Positions 51,001 through 62,200 of a stretch of 64,000 nucleotides of DNA are shown here, piece by piece (positions within the stretch are counted from its first letter, which is position 1; every line of letters begins with the position of its first letter). Location of the stretch: NCBI GenBank assembly GCA_022605955.1, contig JAKCOZ010000257.1, positions 186,001 to 250,000 of the forward strand, in the 5' to 3' direction. Made by a program: the position numbers and the translations under genes. The notes beneath the pieces are model-generated. The model had not been told where the DNA came from. It worked only from the letters and a program-made list of their open reading frames with translations, and ran no database searches. The DNA is from Rallus limicola. Lineage: Eukaryota; Chordata; Aves; Gruiformes; Rallidae.

Positions 51001-53596
51001 TCCTACGGTGCTTTTCTCGGCCCTAGCAGACTGCAGTTCAAAACATGCTAAACGTCCAGCAATAACTCCCAAAGTAAAGAAGCTAGGACTGAAAGGCATA
51101 GCTTGTCTGAAACCTCCTAACAGGACACACAAGCAGACCCTGTCACTTTGGCTCTCAGCCTTTTCCTTTGCCTGGAAAGAGGGAACATGCCTGGAACCTC
51201 CTACGGTGCTTTTCTCGGCCCTAGCAGACTGCAGTTCAAAACATGCTAAACGTCCAGCAATAACTCCCAAAGTAAAGAAGCTAGGACTGAAAGGCTTAGC
51301 TTGTCTGAAACCTCCTAACAGGACACACAAGCAGACCCTGTCACTTGGGCTCTCAGCCTTTTCCTTTGCCTGGAAAGAGGGAACATGCCTGGAACCTCCT
51401 ACGGTGCTTTTCTCGGCCCTAGCAGACTGCAGTTCAAAACATGCTAAACGTCCAGCAATAACTCCCAAAGTAAAGAAGCTAGGACTGAAAGGCATAGCTT
51501 GTCTGAAACCTCCTAACAGGACACACAAGCAGACCCTGTCACTTTGGCTCTCAGCCTTTTCCTTTGCCTGGAAAGAGGGAACATGCCTGGAACCTCCTAC
51601 GGTGCTTTTCTCGGCCCTAGCAGACTGCAGTTCAAAACATGCTAAACGTCCAGCAATAACTCCAAAGTAAAGAAGCTAGGCATGAAAGGCATAGCTTGTC
51701 TGAAACCTCCTAACAGGACACACAAGCAGACCCTGTCACTTTGGCTCTCAGCCTTTTCCTTTGCCTGGAAAGAGGGAACATGCCTGGAACCTCCTACGGT
51801 GCTTTTCTCGGCCCTAGCAGACTGCAGTTCAAAACATGCTAAACGTCCAGCAATAACTCCCAAAGTAAAGAAGCTAGGCATGAAAGGCATAGCTTGTCTG
51901 AAACCTCCTAACAGGACACACAAGCAGACCCTGTCACTTTGGCTCTCAGCCTTTTCCTTTGCCTGGAAAGAGGGAACATGCCTGGAACCTCCTACGGTGC
52001 TTTTCTCGGCCCTAGCAGACTGCAGTTCAAAACATGCCTAAACGGCCAGCAATAACTCCCAAAGTAAAGAAGCTAGGACTGAAAGGCATAGCTTGTCTGA
52101 AACCTCCTAACAGGACACACAAGCAGACCCTGTCACTTTGGCTCTCAGCCTTTTCCTTTGCCTGGAAAGAGGGAACATGCCTGGAACCTCCTACGGTGCT
52201 TTCCTCGGCCCTAGCAGACTGCAGTTCAAAACATGCTAAACGTCCAGCAATAACTCCCAAAGTAAAGAAGCTAGGCCTGAAAGGCATAGCTTGTCTGAAA
52301 CCTCCTAACAGGACACACAAGCAGACCCTGTCACTTTGGCTCTCAGCCTTTTCTTTTGCCTGGAAAGAGGGAACATGCCTGGAACCTCCTACGGTGCTTT
52401 TCTCGGCCCTAGCAGACTGCAGTTCAAAACATGCTAAACGTCCAGCAATAACTCCCAAAGTAAAGAAGCTAGGACTGAAAGGCATAGCTTGTCTGAAACC
52501 TCCTAACAGGACACACAAGCAGACCCTGTCACTTTGGCTCTCAGCCTTTTCCTTTGCCTGGAAAGAGGGAACATGCCTGGAACCTCCTACGGTGCTTTTC
52601 TCGGCCCTAGCAGACTGCAGTTCAATACATGCTAAACGTCCAGCAATAACTCCCAAAGTAAAGAAGCTAGGACTGAAAGGCATAGCTTGTCTGAAACCTC
52701 CTAACAGGACACACAAGCAGACCCTGTCACTTTGGCTCTCAGCCTTTTCTTTTGCCTGGAAAGAGGGAACATGCCTGGAACCTCCTACGGTGCTTTTCTC
52801 GGCCCTAGCAGACTGCAGTTCAAAACATGCTAAACGTCCAGCAATAACTCCCAAAGGAAAGAAGCTAGGACTGAAAGGCATAGCTTGTCTGAAACCTCCT
52901 AACAGGACACACAAGCAGACCCTGTCACTTTGGCTCTCAGCCTTTTCCTTTGCCTGGAAAGAGGGAACATGCCTGGAACCTCCTACGGTGCTTTTCTCGG
53001 CCCTAGCAGACTGCAGTTCAAAACATGCTAAACGTCCAGCAATAACTCCCAAAGTAAAGAAGCTAGGACTGAAAGGCATAGCTTGTCTGAAACCTCCTAA
53101 CAGGACACACAAGCAGACCCTGTCACTTGGGCTCTCAGCCTTTTCCTTTGCCTGGAAAGAGGGAACATGCCTGGAACCTCCTACGGTGCTTTTCTCGGCC
53201 CTAGCAGGACTGCAGTTCAAAACATGCTAAACGTCCAGCAATAACCTCCCAAAGTAAAGAAGCTAGGCATGAAAGGCATAGCTTGTCTGAAACCTCCTAA
53301 CAGGACACACAAGCAGACCCTGTCACTTTGGCTCTCAGCCTTTTCCTTTGCCTGGAAAGAGGGAACATGCCTGGAACCTCCTACGGTGCTTTTCTCGGCC
53401 CTAGCAGACTGCAGTTCAAAACATGCTAAACGTCCAGCAATAACTCCCAAAGTAAAGAAGCTAGGCCTGAAAGGCATAGCTTGTCTGAAACCTCCTAACA
53501 GGACACACAAGCAGACCCTGTCACTTTGGCTCTCAGCCTTTTCCTTTGCCTGGAAAGAGGGAACATGCCTGGAACCTCCTACGGTGCTTTCCTCGG
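48041..53596. repeat. Loose 6-8-monomer periodicity marked by CTTTCCTCGG
   Basis: The variant C127 gives CTTTCCTCGG at 48,041, 49,426, 50,615, 52,199 and 53,587. Spacings are 1,385, 1,189, 1,584 and 1,388, which are 7, 6, 8 and 7 monomers within the local indel noise. I did not find it elsewhere in the window. This looks like a higher-order unit of about seven monomers that has gained or lost single monomers. Confidence 0.6.
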
Positions 53597-55550
53597 CCCT
53601 AGCAGACTGCAGTTCAAAACATGCTAAACGTACAGCAATAACTCCCAAAGTAAAGAAGCTAGGCATGAAAGGCATAGCTTGTCTGAAACCTCCTAACAGG
53701 ACACACAAGCAGACCCTGTCACTTTGGCTCTCAGCCTTTTCCTTTGCCTGGAAAGAGGGAACATGCCTGGAACCTCCTACGGTGCTTTTCTCGGCCCTAG
53801 CAGACTGCAGTTCAAAACATGCTAAACGTCCAGCAATAACTCCCAAAGTAAAGAAGCTAGGACTGAAAGGCATAGCTTGTCTGAAACCTCCTAACAGGAC
53901 ACACAAGCAGACCCCTGTCACTTTGGCTCTCAGCCTTTTCCTTTGCCTGGAAAGAGGGAACATGCCTGGAACCTCCTACGGTGCTTTTCTCGGCCCTAGC
54001 AGACTGCAGTTCAAAACATGCTAAAACGTCCAGCAATAACTCCCAAAGTAAAGAAGCTAGGACTGAAAGGCATAGCTTGTCTGAAACCTCCTAACAGGAC
54101 ACACAAGCAGACCCTGTCACTTGGGCTCTCAGCCTTTTCCTTTGCCTGGAAAGAGGGAACATGCCTGGAACCTCCTACGGTGCTTTTCTCAGCCCTAGCA
54201 GACTGCAGTTCAAAACATGCTAAACGTCCAGCAATAACTCCCAAAGTAAAGAAGCTAGGACTGAAAGGCATAGCTTGTCTGAAACCTCCTAACAGGACAC
54301 ACAAGCAGACCCTGTCACTTGGCTCTCAGCCTTTTCCTTTGCCTGGAAAGAGGGAACATGCCTGGAACCTCCTACGGTGCTTTTCTCGGCCCTAGCAGAC
54401 TGCAGTTCAAAACTTGCTAAAACGTCCAGCAATAACTCCCAAAGTAAAGAAGCTAGGCATGAAAGGCATAGCTTGTCTGAAACCTCCTAACAGGACACAC
54501 AAGCAGACCCTGTCACTTTGGCTCTCAGCCTTTTCTTTGCCTGGAAAGAGGGAACATGCCTGGAACCTCCTACGGTGCTTTTCTCGGCCCTAGCAGACTG
54601 CAGTTCAAACATGCTAAACGTCCAGCAATAACTCCCAAAGTAAAGAAGCTAGGACTGAAAGGCATAGCTTGTCTGAAACCTCCTAACAGGACACACAAGC
54701 AGACCCTGTCACTTTGGCTCTCAGCCTTTTCCTTTGCCTGGAAAGAGGGAACATGCCTGGAACCTCCTACGGTGCTTTTCCTCGGCCCTAGCAGACTGCA
54801 GTTCAAAACATGCTAAACGTCCAGCAATAACTCCCAAAGTAAAGAAGCTAGGACTGAAAGGCATAGCTTGTCTGAAACCTCCTAACAGGACACACAAGCA
54901 GACCCTGTCACTTTGGCTCTCAGCCTTTTCTTTTGCCTGGAAAGAGGGAACATGCCTGGAACCTCCTACGGTGCTTTTCTCGGCCCTAGCAGACTGCAGT
55001 TCAAAACATGCTAAACGTCCAGCAATAACTCCCAAAGTAAAGAAGCTAGGACTGAAAAGGCATAGCTTGTCTGAAACCTCCTAACAGGACACACAAGCAG
55101 ACCCTGTCACTTTGGCTCTCAGCCTTTTCCTTTGCCTGGAAAGAGGGAACATGCCTGGAACCTCCTACGGTGCTTTTCTCGGCCCTAGCAGACTGCAGTT
55201 CAAAACATGCTAAACGTCCAGCAATAACTCCCAAAGTAAAGAAGCTAGGACTGAAAGGCATAGCTTGTCTGAAACCTCCTAACAGGACACACAAGCAGAC
55301 CCTGTCACTTTGGCTCTCAGCCTTTTCCTTTGCTGGAAAGAGGGAACATGCCTGGAACCTCCTACGGTGCTTTTCTCGGCCCTAGCAGACTGCAGTTCAA
55401 AACATGCTAAACGTCCAGCAATAACTCCCAAAGTAAAGAAGCTAGGACTGAAAGGCATAGCTTGTCTGAAACCTCCTAACAGGACACACAAGCAGACCCT
55501 GTCACTTGGGCTCTCAGCCTTTTCCTTTGCCTGGAAAGAGGGAACATGCC

Positions 55551-55588
55551 TGGAACCTCCTACGGTGCTTGGAACCTCCTACGGTGCT
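55551..55588. repeat. 19-bp micro-tandem duplication inside one monomer
   Basis: The 19 bases at 55,551-55,569, starting TGGAACCTCC, are repeated exactly at 55,570-55,588, so this monomer is 217 bp long. It is the only insertion larger than two bases that I found. The unit begins within the natural TGCCTGGAA direct repeat of the monomer, whose two copies are also spaced by 19 bp, so slippage is a plausible cause; assembly error is also possible because the segment is indel-rich. Confidence 0.9.
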
Positions 55589-55662
55589 TTTCTCGGCCCT
55601 AGCAGACTGCAGTTCAAAACATGCTAAACGTCCAGCAATAACTCCCAAAGTAAAGAAGCTAG

Positions 55663-58600
55663 GACTGAAAGGCATAGCTTGTCTGAAACCTCCTAACAGG
55701 ACACACAAGCAGACCCCTGTCACTTTGGCTCTCAGCCTTTTCCTTTGCCTGGAAAGAGGGAACATGCCTGGAACCTCCTACGGTGCTTTTCTCGGCCCTA
55801 GCAGACTGCAGTTCAAAACATGCTAAACGTCCAGCAATAACTCCCAAAGTAAAGAAGCTAGGACTGAAAGGCATAGCTTGTCTGAAACCTCCTAACAGGA
55901 CACACAAGCAGACCCTGTCACTTTGGCTCTCAGCCTTTTCCTTTGCCTGGAAAGAGGGAACATGCCTGGAACCTCCTACGGTGCTTTTCTCGGCCCTAGC
56001 AGACTGCAGTTCAAAACATGCTAAACGTCCAGCAATAACTCCCAAAGTAAAGAAGCTAGGACTGAAAGGCATAGCTTGTCTGAAACCTCCTAACAGGACA
56101 CACAAGCAGACCCTGTCACTTTGGCTCTCAGCCTTTTCCTTTGCCTGGAAAGAGGGAACATGCCTGGAACCTCCTACGGTGCTTTTCTCGGCCCTAGCAG
56201 ACTGCAGTTCAAACATGCTAAACGTCCAGCAATAACTCCCAAAGTAAAGAAGCTAGGACTGAAAGGCATAGCTTGTCTGAAACCTCCTAACAGGACACAC
56301 AAGCAGACCCTGTCACTTTGGCTCTCAGCCTTTTCCTTTGCCTGGAAAGAGGGAACATGCCTGGAACCTCCTACGGTGCTTTTCTCGGCCCTAGCAGACT
56401 GCAGTTCAAAACATGCTAAACGTCCAGCAATAACTCCCAAAGTAAAGAAGCTAGGACTGAAAGGCATAGCTTGTCTGAAACCTCCTAACAGGACACACAA
56501 GCAGACCCTGTCACTTTGGCTCTCAGCCTTTTCCTTTGCCTGGAAAGAGGGAACATGCCTGGAACCTCCTACGGTGCTTTTCTCGGCCCTAGCAGACTGC
56601 AGTTCAAAACATGCTAAACGTCCAGCAATAACTCCCAAAGTAAAGAAGCTAGGACTGAAAGGCATAGCTTGTCTGAAACCTCCTAACAGGACACACAAGC
56701 AGACCCTGTCACTTTGGCTCTCAGCCTTTTCCTTTGCCTGGAAAGAGGGAACATGCCTGGAACCTCCTACGGTGCTTTTCTCGGCCCTAGCAGACTGCAG
56801 TTCAAAACATGCTAAACGTCCAGCAATAACTCCCAAAGTAAAGAAGCTAGGACTGAAAGGCATAGCTTGTCTGAAACCTCCTAACAGGACACACAAGCAG
56901 ACCCTGTCACTTTGGCTCTCAGCCTTTTCCTTTGCCTGGAAAGAGGGGAACATGCCTGGAACCTCCTACGGTGCTTTTCTCGGCCCTAGCAGACTGCAGT
57001 TCAAAACATGCTAAACGTCCAGCAATAACTCCCAAAGTAAAGAAGCTAGGACTGAAAGGCATAGCTTGTCTGAAACCTCCTAACAGGACACACAAGCAGA
57101 CCCTGTCACTTTGGGCTCTCAGCCTTTTCCTTTGCCTGGAAAGAGGGAACATGCCTGGAACCTCCTACGGTGCTTTTCTCGGCCCTAGCAGACTGCAGTT
57201 CAAAACATGCTAAACGTCCAGCAATAACTCCCAAAGTAAAGAAGCTAGGACTGAAAGGCATAGCTTGTCTGAAACCTCCTAACAGGACACACAAGCAGAC
57301 CCTGTCACTTTGGCTCTCAGCCTTTTCCTTTGCCTGGAAAGAGGGAACATGCCTGGAACCTCCTACGGTGCTTTTCTCGGCCCTAGCAGACTGCAGTTCA
57401 AAACATGCTAAACGTCCAGCAATAACTCCCAAAGTAAAGAAGCTAGGACTGAAAGGCATAGCTTGTCTGAAACCTCCTAACAGGACACACAAGCAGACCC
57501 TGTCACTTTGGCTCTCAGCCTTTTCCTTTGCCTGGAAAGAGGGAACATGCCTGGAACCTCCTACGGTGCTTTTCTCGGCCCTAGCAGACTGCAGTTCAAA
57601 ACATGCTAAACGTCCAGCAATAACTCCCAAAGTAAAGAAGCTAGGACTGAAAGGCATAGCTTGTCTGAAACCTCCTAACAGGACACACAAGCAGACCCTG
57701 TCACTTTGGCTCTCAGCCTTTTCCTTTGCCTGGAAAGAGGGAACATGCCTGGAACCTCCTACGGTGCTTTTCTCGGCCCTAGCAGACTGCAGTTCAAAAC
57801 ATGCTAAACGTCCAGCAATAACTCCCAAAGTAAAGAAGCTAGGACTGAAAGGCATAGCTTGTCTGAAACCTCCTAACAGGACACACAAGCAGACCCTGTC
57901 ACTTTGGCTCTCAGCCTTTTCCTTTGCCTGGAAAGAGGGAACATGCCTGGAACCTCCTACGGTGCTTTTCTCGGCCCTAGCAGACTGCAGTTCAAAACAT
58001 GCTAAACGTCCAGCAATAACTCCCAAAGTAAAGAAGCTAGGACTGAAAGGCATAGCTTGTCTGAAACCTCCTAACAGGACACACAAGCAGACCCTGTCAC
58101 TTTGGCTCTCAGCCTTTTCCTTTGCCTGGAAAGAGGGAACATGCCTGGAACCTCCTACGGTGCTTTTCTCGGCCCTAGCAGACTGCAGTTCAAAACATGC
58201 TAAACGTCCAGCAATAACTCCCAAAGTAAAGAAGCTAGGACTGAAAGGCATAGCTTGTCTGAAACCTCCTAACAGGACACACAAGCAGACCCTGTCACTT
58301 TGGCTCTCAGCCTTTTCCTTTGCCTGGAAAGAGGGAACATGCCTGGAACCTCCTACGGTGCTTTTCTCGGCCCTAGCAGACTGCAGTTCAAAACATGCTA
58401 AACGTCCAGCAATAACTCCCAAAGTAAAGAAGCTAGGACTGAAAGGCATAGCTTGTCTGAAACCTCCTAACAGGACACACAAGCAGACCCTGTCACTTTG
58501 GGCTCTCAGCCTTTTCCTTTGCCTGGAAAGAGGGAACATGCCTGGAACCTCCTACGGTGCTTTTCTCGGCCCTAGCAGACTGCAGTTCAAAACATGCTAA

Positions 58601-61012
58601 ACGTCCAGCAATAACTCCCAAAGTAAAGAAGCTAGGACTGAAAGGCATAGCTTGTCTGAAACCTCCTAACAGGACACACAAGCAGACCCTGTCACTTTGG
58701 CTCTCAGCCTTTTCCTTTGCCTGGAAAGAGGGGAACATGCCTGGAACCTCCTACGGTGCTTTTCTCGGCCCTAGCAGACTGCAGTTCAAAACATGCTAAA
58801 CGTCCAGCAATAACTCCCAAAGTAAAGAAGCTAGGACTGAAAGGCATAGCTTGTCTGAAACCTCCTAACAGGACACACAAGCAGACCCTGTCACTTTGGC
58901 TCTCAGCCTTTTCCTTTGCCTGGAAAGAGGGAACATGCCTGGAACCTCCTACGGTGCTTTTCTCGGCCCTAGCAGACTGCAGTTCAAAACATGCTAAACG
59001 TCCAGCAATAACTCCCAAAGTAAAGAAGCTAGGACTGAAAGGCATAGCTTGTCTGAAACCTCCTAACAGGACACACAAGCAGACCCTGTCACTTTGGCTC
59101 TCAGCCTTTTCCTTTGCCTGGAAAGAGGGAACATGCCTGGAACCTCCTACGGTGCTTTTCTCGGCCCTAGCAGACTGCAGTTCAAAACATGCTAAACGTC
59201 CAGCAATAACTCCCAAAGTAAAGAAGCTAGGACTGAAAGGCATAGCTTGTCTGAAACCTCCTAACAGGACACACAAGCAGACCCTGTCACTTTGGCTCTC
59301 AGCCTTTTCCTTTGCCTGGAAAGAGGGAACATGCCTGGAACCTCCTACGGTGCTTTTCTCGGCCCTAGCAGACTGCAGTTCAAAACATGCTAAACGTCCA
59401 GCAATAACTCCCAAAGTAAAGAAGCTAGGACTGAAAGGCATAGCTTGTCTGAAACCTCCTAACAGGACACACAAGCAGACCCTGTCACTTTGGCTCTCAG
59501 CCTTTTCCTTTGCCTGGAAAGAGGGAACATGCCTGGAACCTCCTACGGTGCTTTTCTCGGCCCTAGCAGACTGCAGTTCAAAACATGCTAAACGTCCAGC
59601 AATAACTCCCAAAGTAAAGAAGCTAGGACTGAAAGGCATAGCTTGTCTGAAACCTCCTAACAGGACACACAAGCAGACCCTGTCACTTTGGCTCTCAGCC
59701 TTTTCCTTTGCCTGGAAAGAGGGAACATGCCTGGAACCTCCTACGGTGCTTTTCTCGGCCCTAGCAGACTGCAGTTCAAAACATGCTAAACGTCCAGCAA
59801 TAACTCCCAAAGTAAAGAAGCTAGGACTGAAAGGCATAGCTTGTCTGAAACCTCCTAACAGGACACACAAGCAGACCCTGTCACTTTGGCTCTCAGCCTT
59901 TTCCTTTGCCTGGAAAGAGGGAACATGCCTGGAACCTCCTACGGTGCTTTTCTCGGCCCTAGCAGACTGCAGTTCAAAACATGCTAAACGTCCAGCAATA
60001 ACTCCCAAAGTAAAGAAGCTAGGACTGAAAGGCATAGCTTGTCTGAAACCTCCTAACAGGACACACAAGCAGACCCTGTCACTTTGGCTCTCAGCCTTTT
60101 CCTTTGCCTGGAAAGAGGGAACATGCCTGGAACCTCCTACGGTGCTTTTCTCGGCCCTAGCAGACTGCAGTTCAAAACATGCTAAACGTCCAGCAATAAC
60201 TCCCAAAGTAAAGAAGCTAGGACTGAAAGGCATAGCTTGTCTGAAACCTCCTAACAGGACACACAAGCAGACCCTGTCACTTTGGCTCTCAGCCTTTTCC
60301 TTTGCCTGGAAAGAGGGAACATGCCTGGAACCTCCTACGGTGCTTTTCTCGGCCCTAGCAGACTGCAGTTCAAAACATGCTAAACGTCCAGCAATAACTC
60401 CCAAAGTAAAGAAGCTAGGACTGAAAGGCATAGCTTGTCTGAAACCTCCTAACAGGACACACAAGCAGACCCTGTCACTTTGGCTCTCAGCCTTTTCCTT
60501 TGCCTGGAAAGAGGGAACATGCCTGGAACCTCCTACGGTGCTTTTCTCGGCCCTAGCAGACTGCAGTTCAAAACATGCTAAACGTCCAGCAATAACTCCC
60601 AAAGTAAAGAAGCTAGGACTGAAAGGCATAGCTTGTCTGAAACCTCCTAACAGGACACACAAGCAGACCCTGTCACTTTGGCTCTCAGCCTTTTCCTTTG
60701 CCTGGAAAGAGGGAACATGCCTGGAACCTCCTACGGTGCTTTTCTCGGCCCTAGCAGACTGCAGTTCAAAACATGCTAAACGTCCAGCAATAACTCCCAA
60801 AGTAAAGAAGCTAGGACTGAAAGGCATAGCTTGTCTGAAACCTCCTAACAGGACACACAAGCAGACCCTGTCACTTTGGCTCTCAGCCTTTTCCTTTGCC
60901 TGGAAAGAGGGAACATGCCTGGAACCTCCTACGGTGCTTTTCTCGGCCCTAGCAGACTGCAGTTCAAAACATGCTAAACGTCCAGCAATAACTCCCAAAG
61001 TAAAGAAGCTAG
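55663..61012. repeat. Homogeneous block of 27 substitution-free monomers
   Basis: Every unit is of the AC type with T29, T63, G108, C111, C151, T175 and T187; I saw no substitution in 27 consecutive monomers. Elsewhere a diagnostic variant appears every one to five monomers. The only changes are six one-base indels, near 55,714, 56,211, 56,945, 57,112, 58,500 and 58,731. The length of 5,350 equals 27 x 198 plus the net four added bases. Either one monomer was amplified very recently, or the consensus was collapsed or extended during assembly. Confidence 0.85.
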
Positions 61013-62200
61013 GACTGAAAGGCATAGCTTGTCTGAAACCTCCTAACAGGACACACAAGCAGACCCTGTCACTTTGGCTCTCAGCCTTTTCCTTTGCCTG
61101 GAAAGAGGGAACATGCCTGGAACCTCCTACGGTGCTTTTCTCGGCCCTAGCAGACTGCAGTTCAAAACATGCTAAACGTCCAGCAATAACTCCCAAAGGA
61201 AAGAAGCTAGGACTGAAAGGCATAGCTTGTCTGAAACCTCCTAACAGGACACACAAGCAGACCCTGTCACTTTGGCTCTCAGCCTTTTCCTTTGCCTGGA
61301 AAGAGGGAACATGCCTGGAACCTCCTACGGTGCTTTTCGCGGCCCTAGCAGACTGCAGTTCAAAACATGCTAAACGTCCAGCAATAACTCCCAAAGTAAA
61401 GAAGCTAGGCATGAAAGGCATAGCTTGTCTGAAACCTCCTAACAGGACACACAAGCAGACCCTGTCACTTTGGCTCTCAGCCTTTTCCTTTGCCTGGAAA
61501 GAGGGAACATGCCTGGAACCTCCTACGGTGCTTTTCTCGGCCCTAGCAGACTGCAGTTCAAAACATGCTAAACGTCCAGCAATAACTCCCAAAGTAAAGA
61601 AGCTAGGACTGAAAGGCATAGCTTGTCTGAAACCTCCTAACAGGACACACAAGCAGACCCTGTCACTTTGGCTCTCAGCCTTTTCCTTTGCCTGGAAAGA
61701 GGGAACATGCCTGGAACCTCCTACGGTGCTTTTCTCGGCCCTAGCAGACTGCAGTTCAAAACATGCTAAACGTCCAGCAATAACTCCCAAAGGAAAGAAG
61801 CTAGGACTGAAAGGCATAGCTTGTCTGAAACCTCCTAACAGGACACACAAGCAGACCCTGTCACTTTGGCTCTCAGCCTTTTCCTTTGCCTGGAAAGAGG
61901 GAACATGCCTGGAACCTCCTACGGTGCTTTTCGCGGCCCTAGCAGACTGCAGTTCAAAACATGCTAAACGTCCAGCAATAACTCCCAAAGTAAAGAAGCT
62001 AGGCATGAAAGGCATAGCTTGTCTGAAACCTCCTAACAGGACACACAAGCAGACCCTGTCACTTTGGCTCTCAGCCTTTTCCTTTGCCTGGAAAGAGGGA
62101 ACATGCCTTGAACCTCCTACGGTGCTTTTCTCGGCCCTAGCAGACTGCAGTTCAAAACATGCTAAACGTCCAGCAATAACTCCCAAAGTAAAGAAGCTAG
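61013..62200. repeat. 3-monomer higher-order repeat, two copies
   Basis: Units 61,013-61,606 and 61,607-62,200 each contain, in order, an AC monomer ending in AAAGGAAAG (G187, near 61,196 and 61,790), an AC monomer with CTTTTCGCGG (G129, near 61,334 and 61,928), and a CA monomer (61,409 and 62,003). The offset is 594 bp, 3 x 198. I found the G129 change nowhere else. The second unit has a private ATGCCTTGAAC near 62,104. Confidence 0.9.

Larger units (their letters stand above)
46700..58740. repeat. Second, longer indel-rich segment, probable low-accuracy assembly patch
   Basis: About 40 small indels interrupt the 198-bp register. They include AGCTATAAACTCC near 46,700, AAGTGGGGAAC near 46,819, CCCAAGTAAAG near 47,107, CCTGGTCAC near 47,177, GGCTTCTCAG near 47,585, GTAAACGAAG near 47,908, CACTTGGCTC near 48,373 and 54,318, AGTTAAAG near 48,697, CTAAAACGTCC near 49,266 and 54,022, AATAACCTCCC near 53,242, GACCCCTG near 50,938, 53,910 and 55,712, TTCAAACATG near 54,604 and 56,209, and GAGGGGAAC near 56,943 and 58,729. 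Nearly all are homopolymer or single-base events. Confidence 0.75.
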
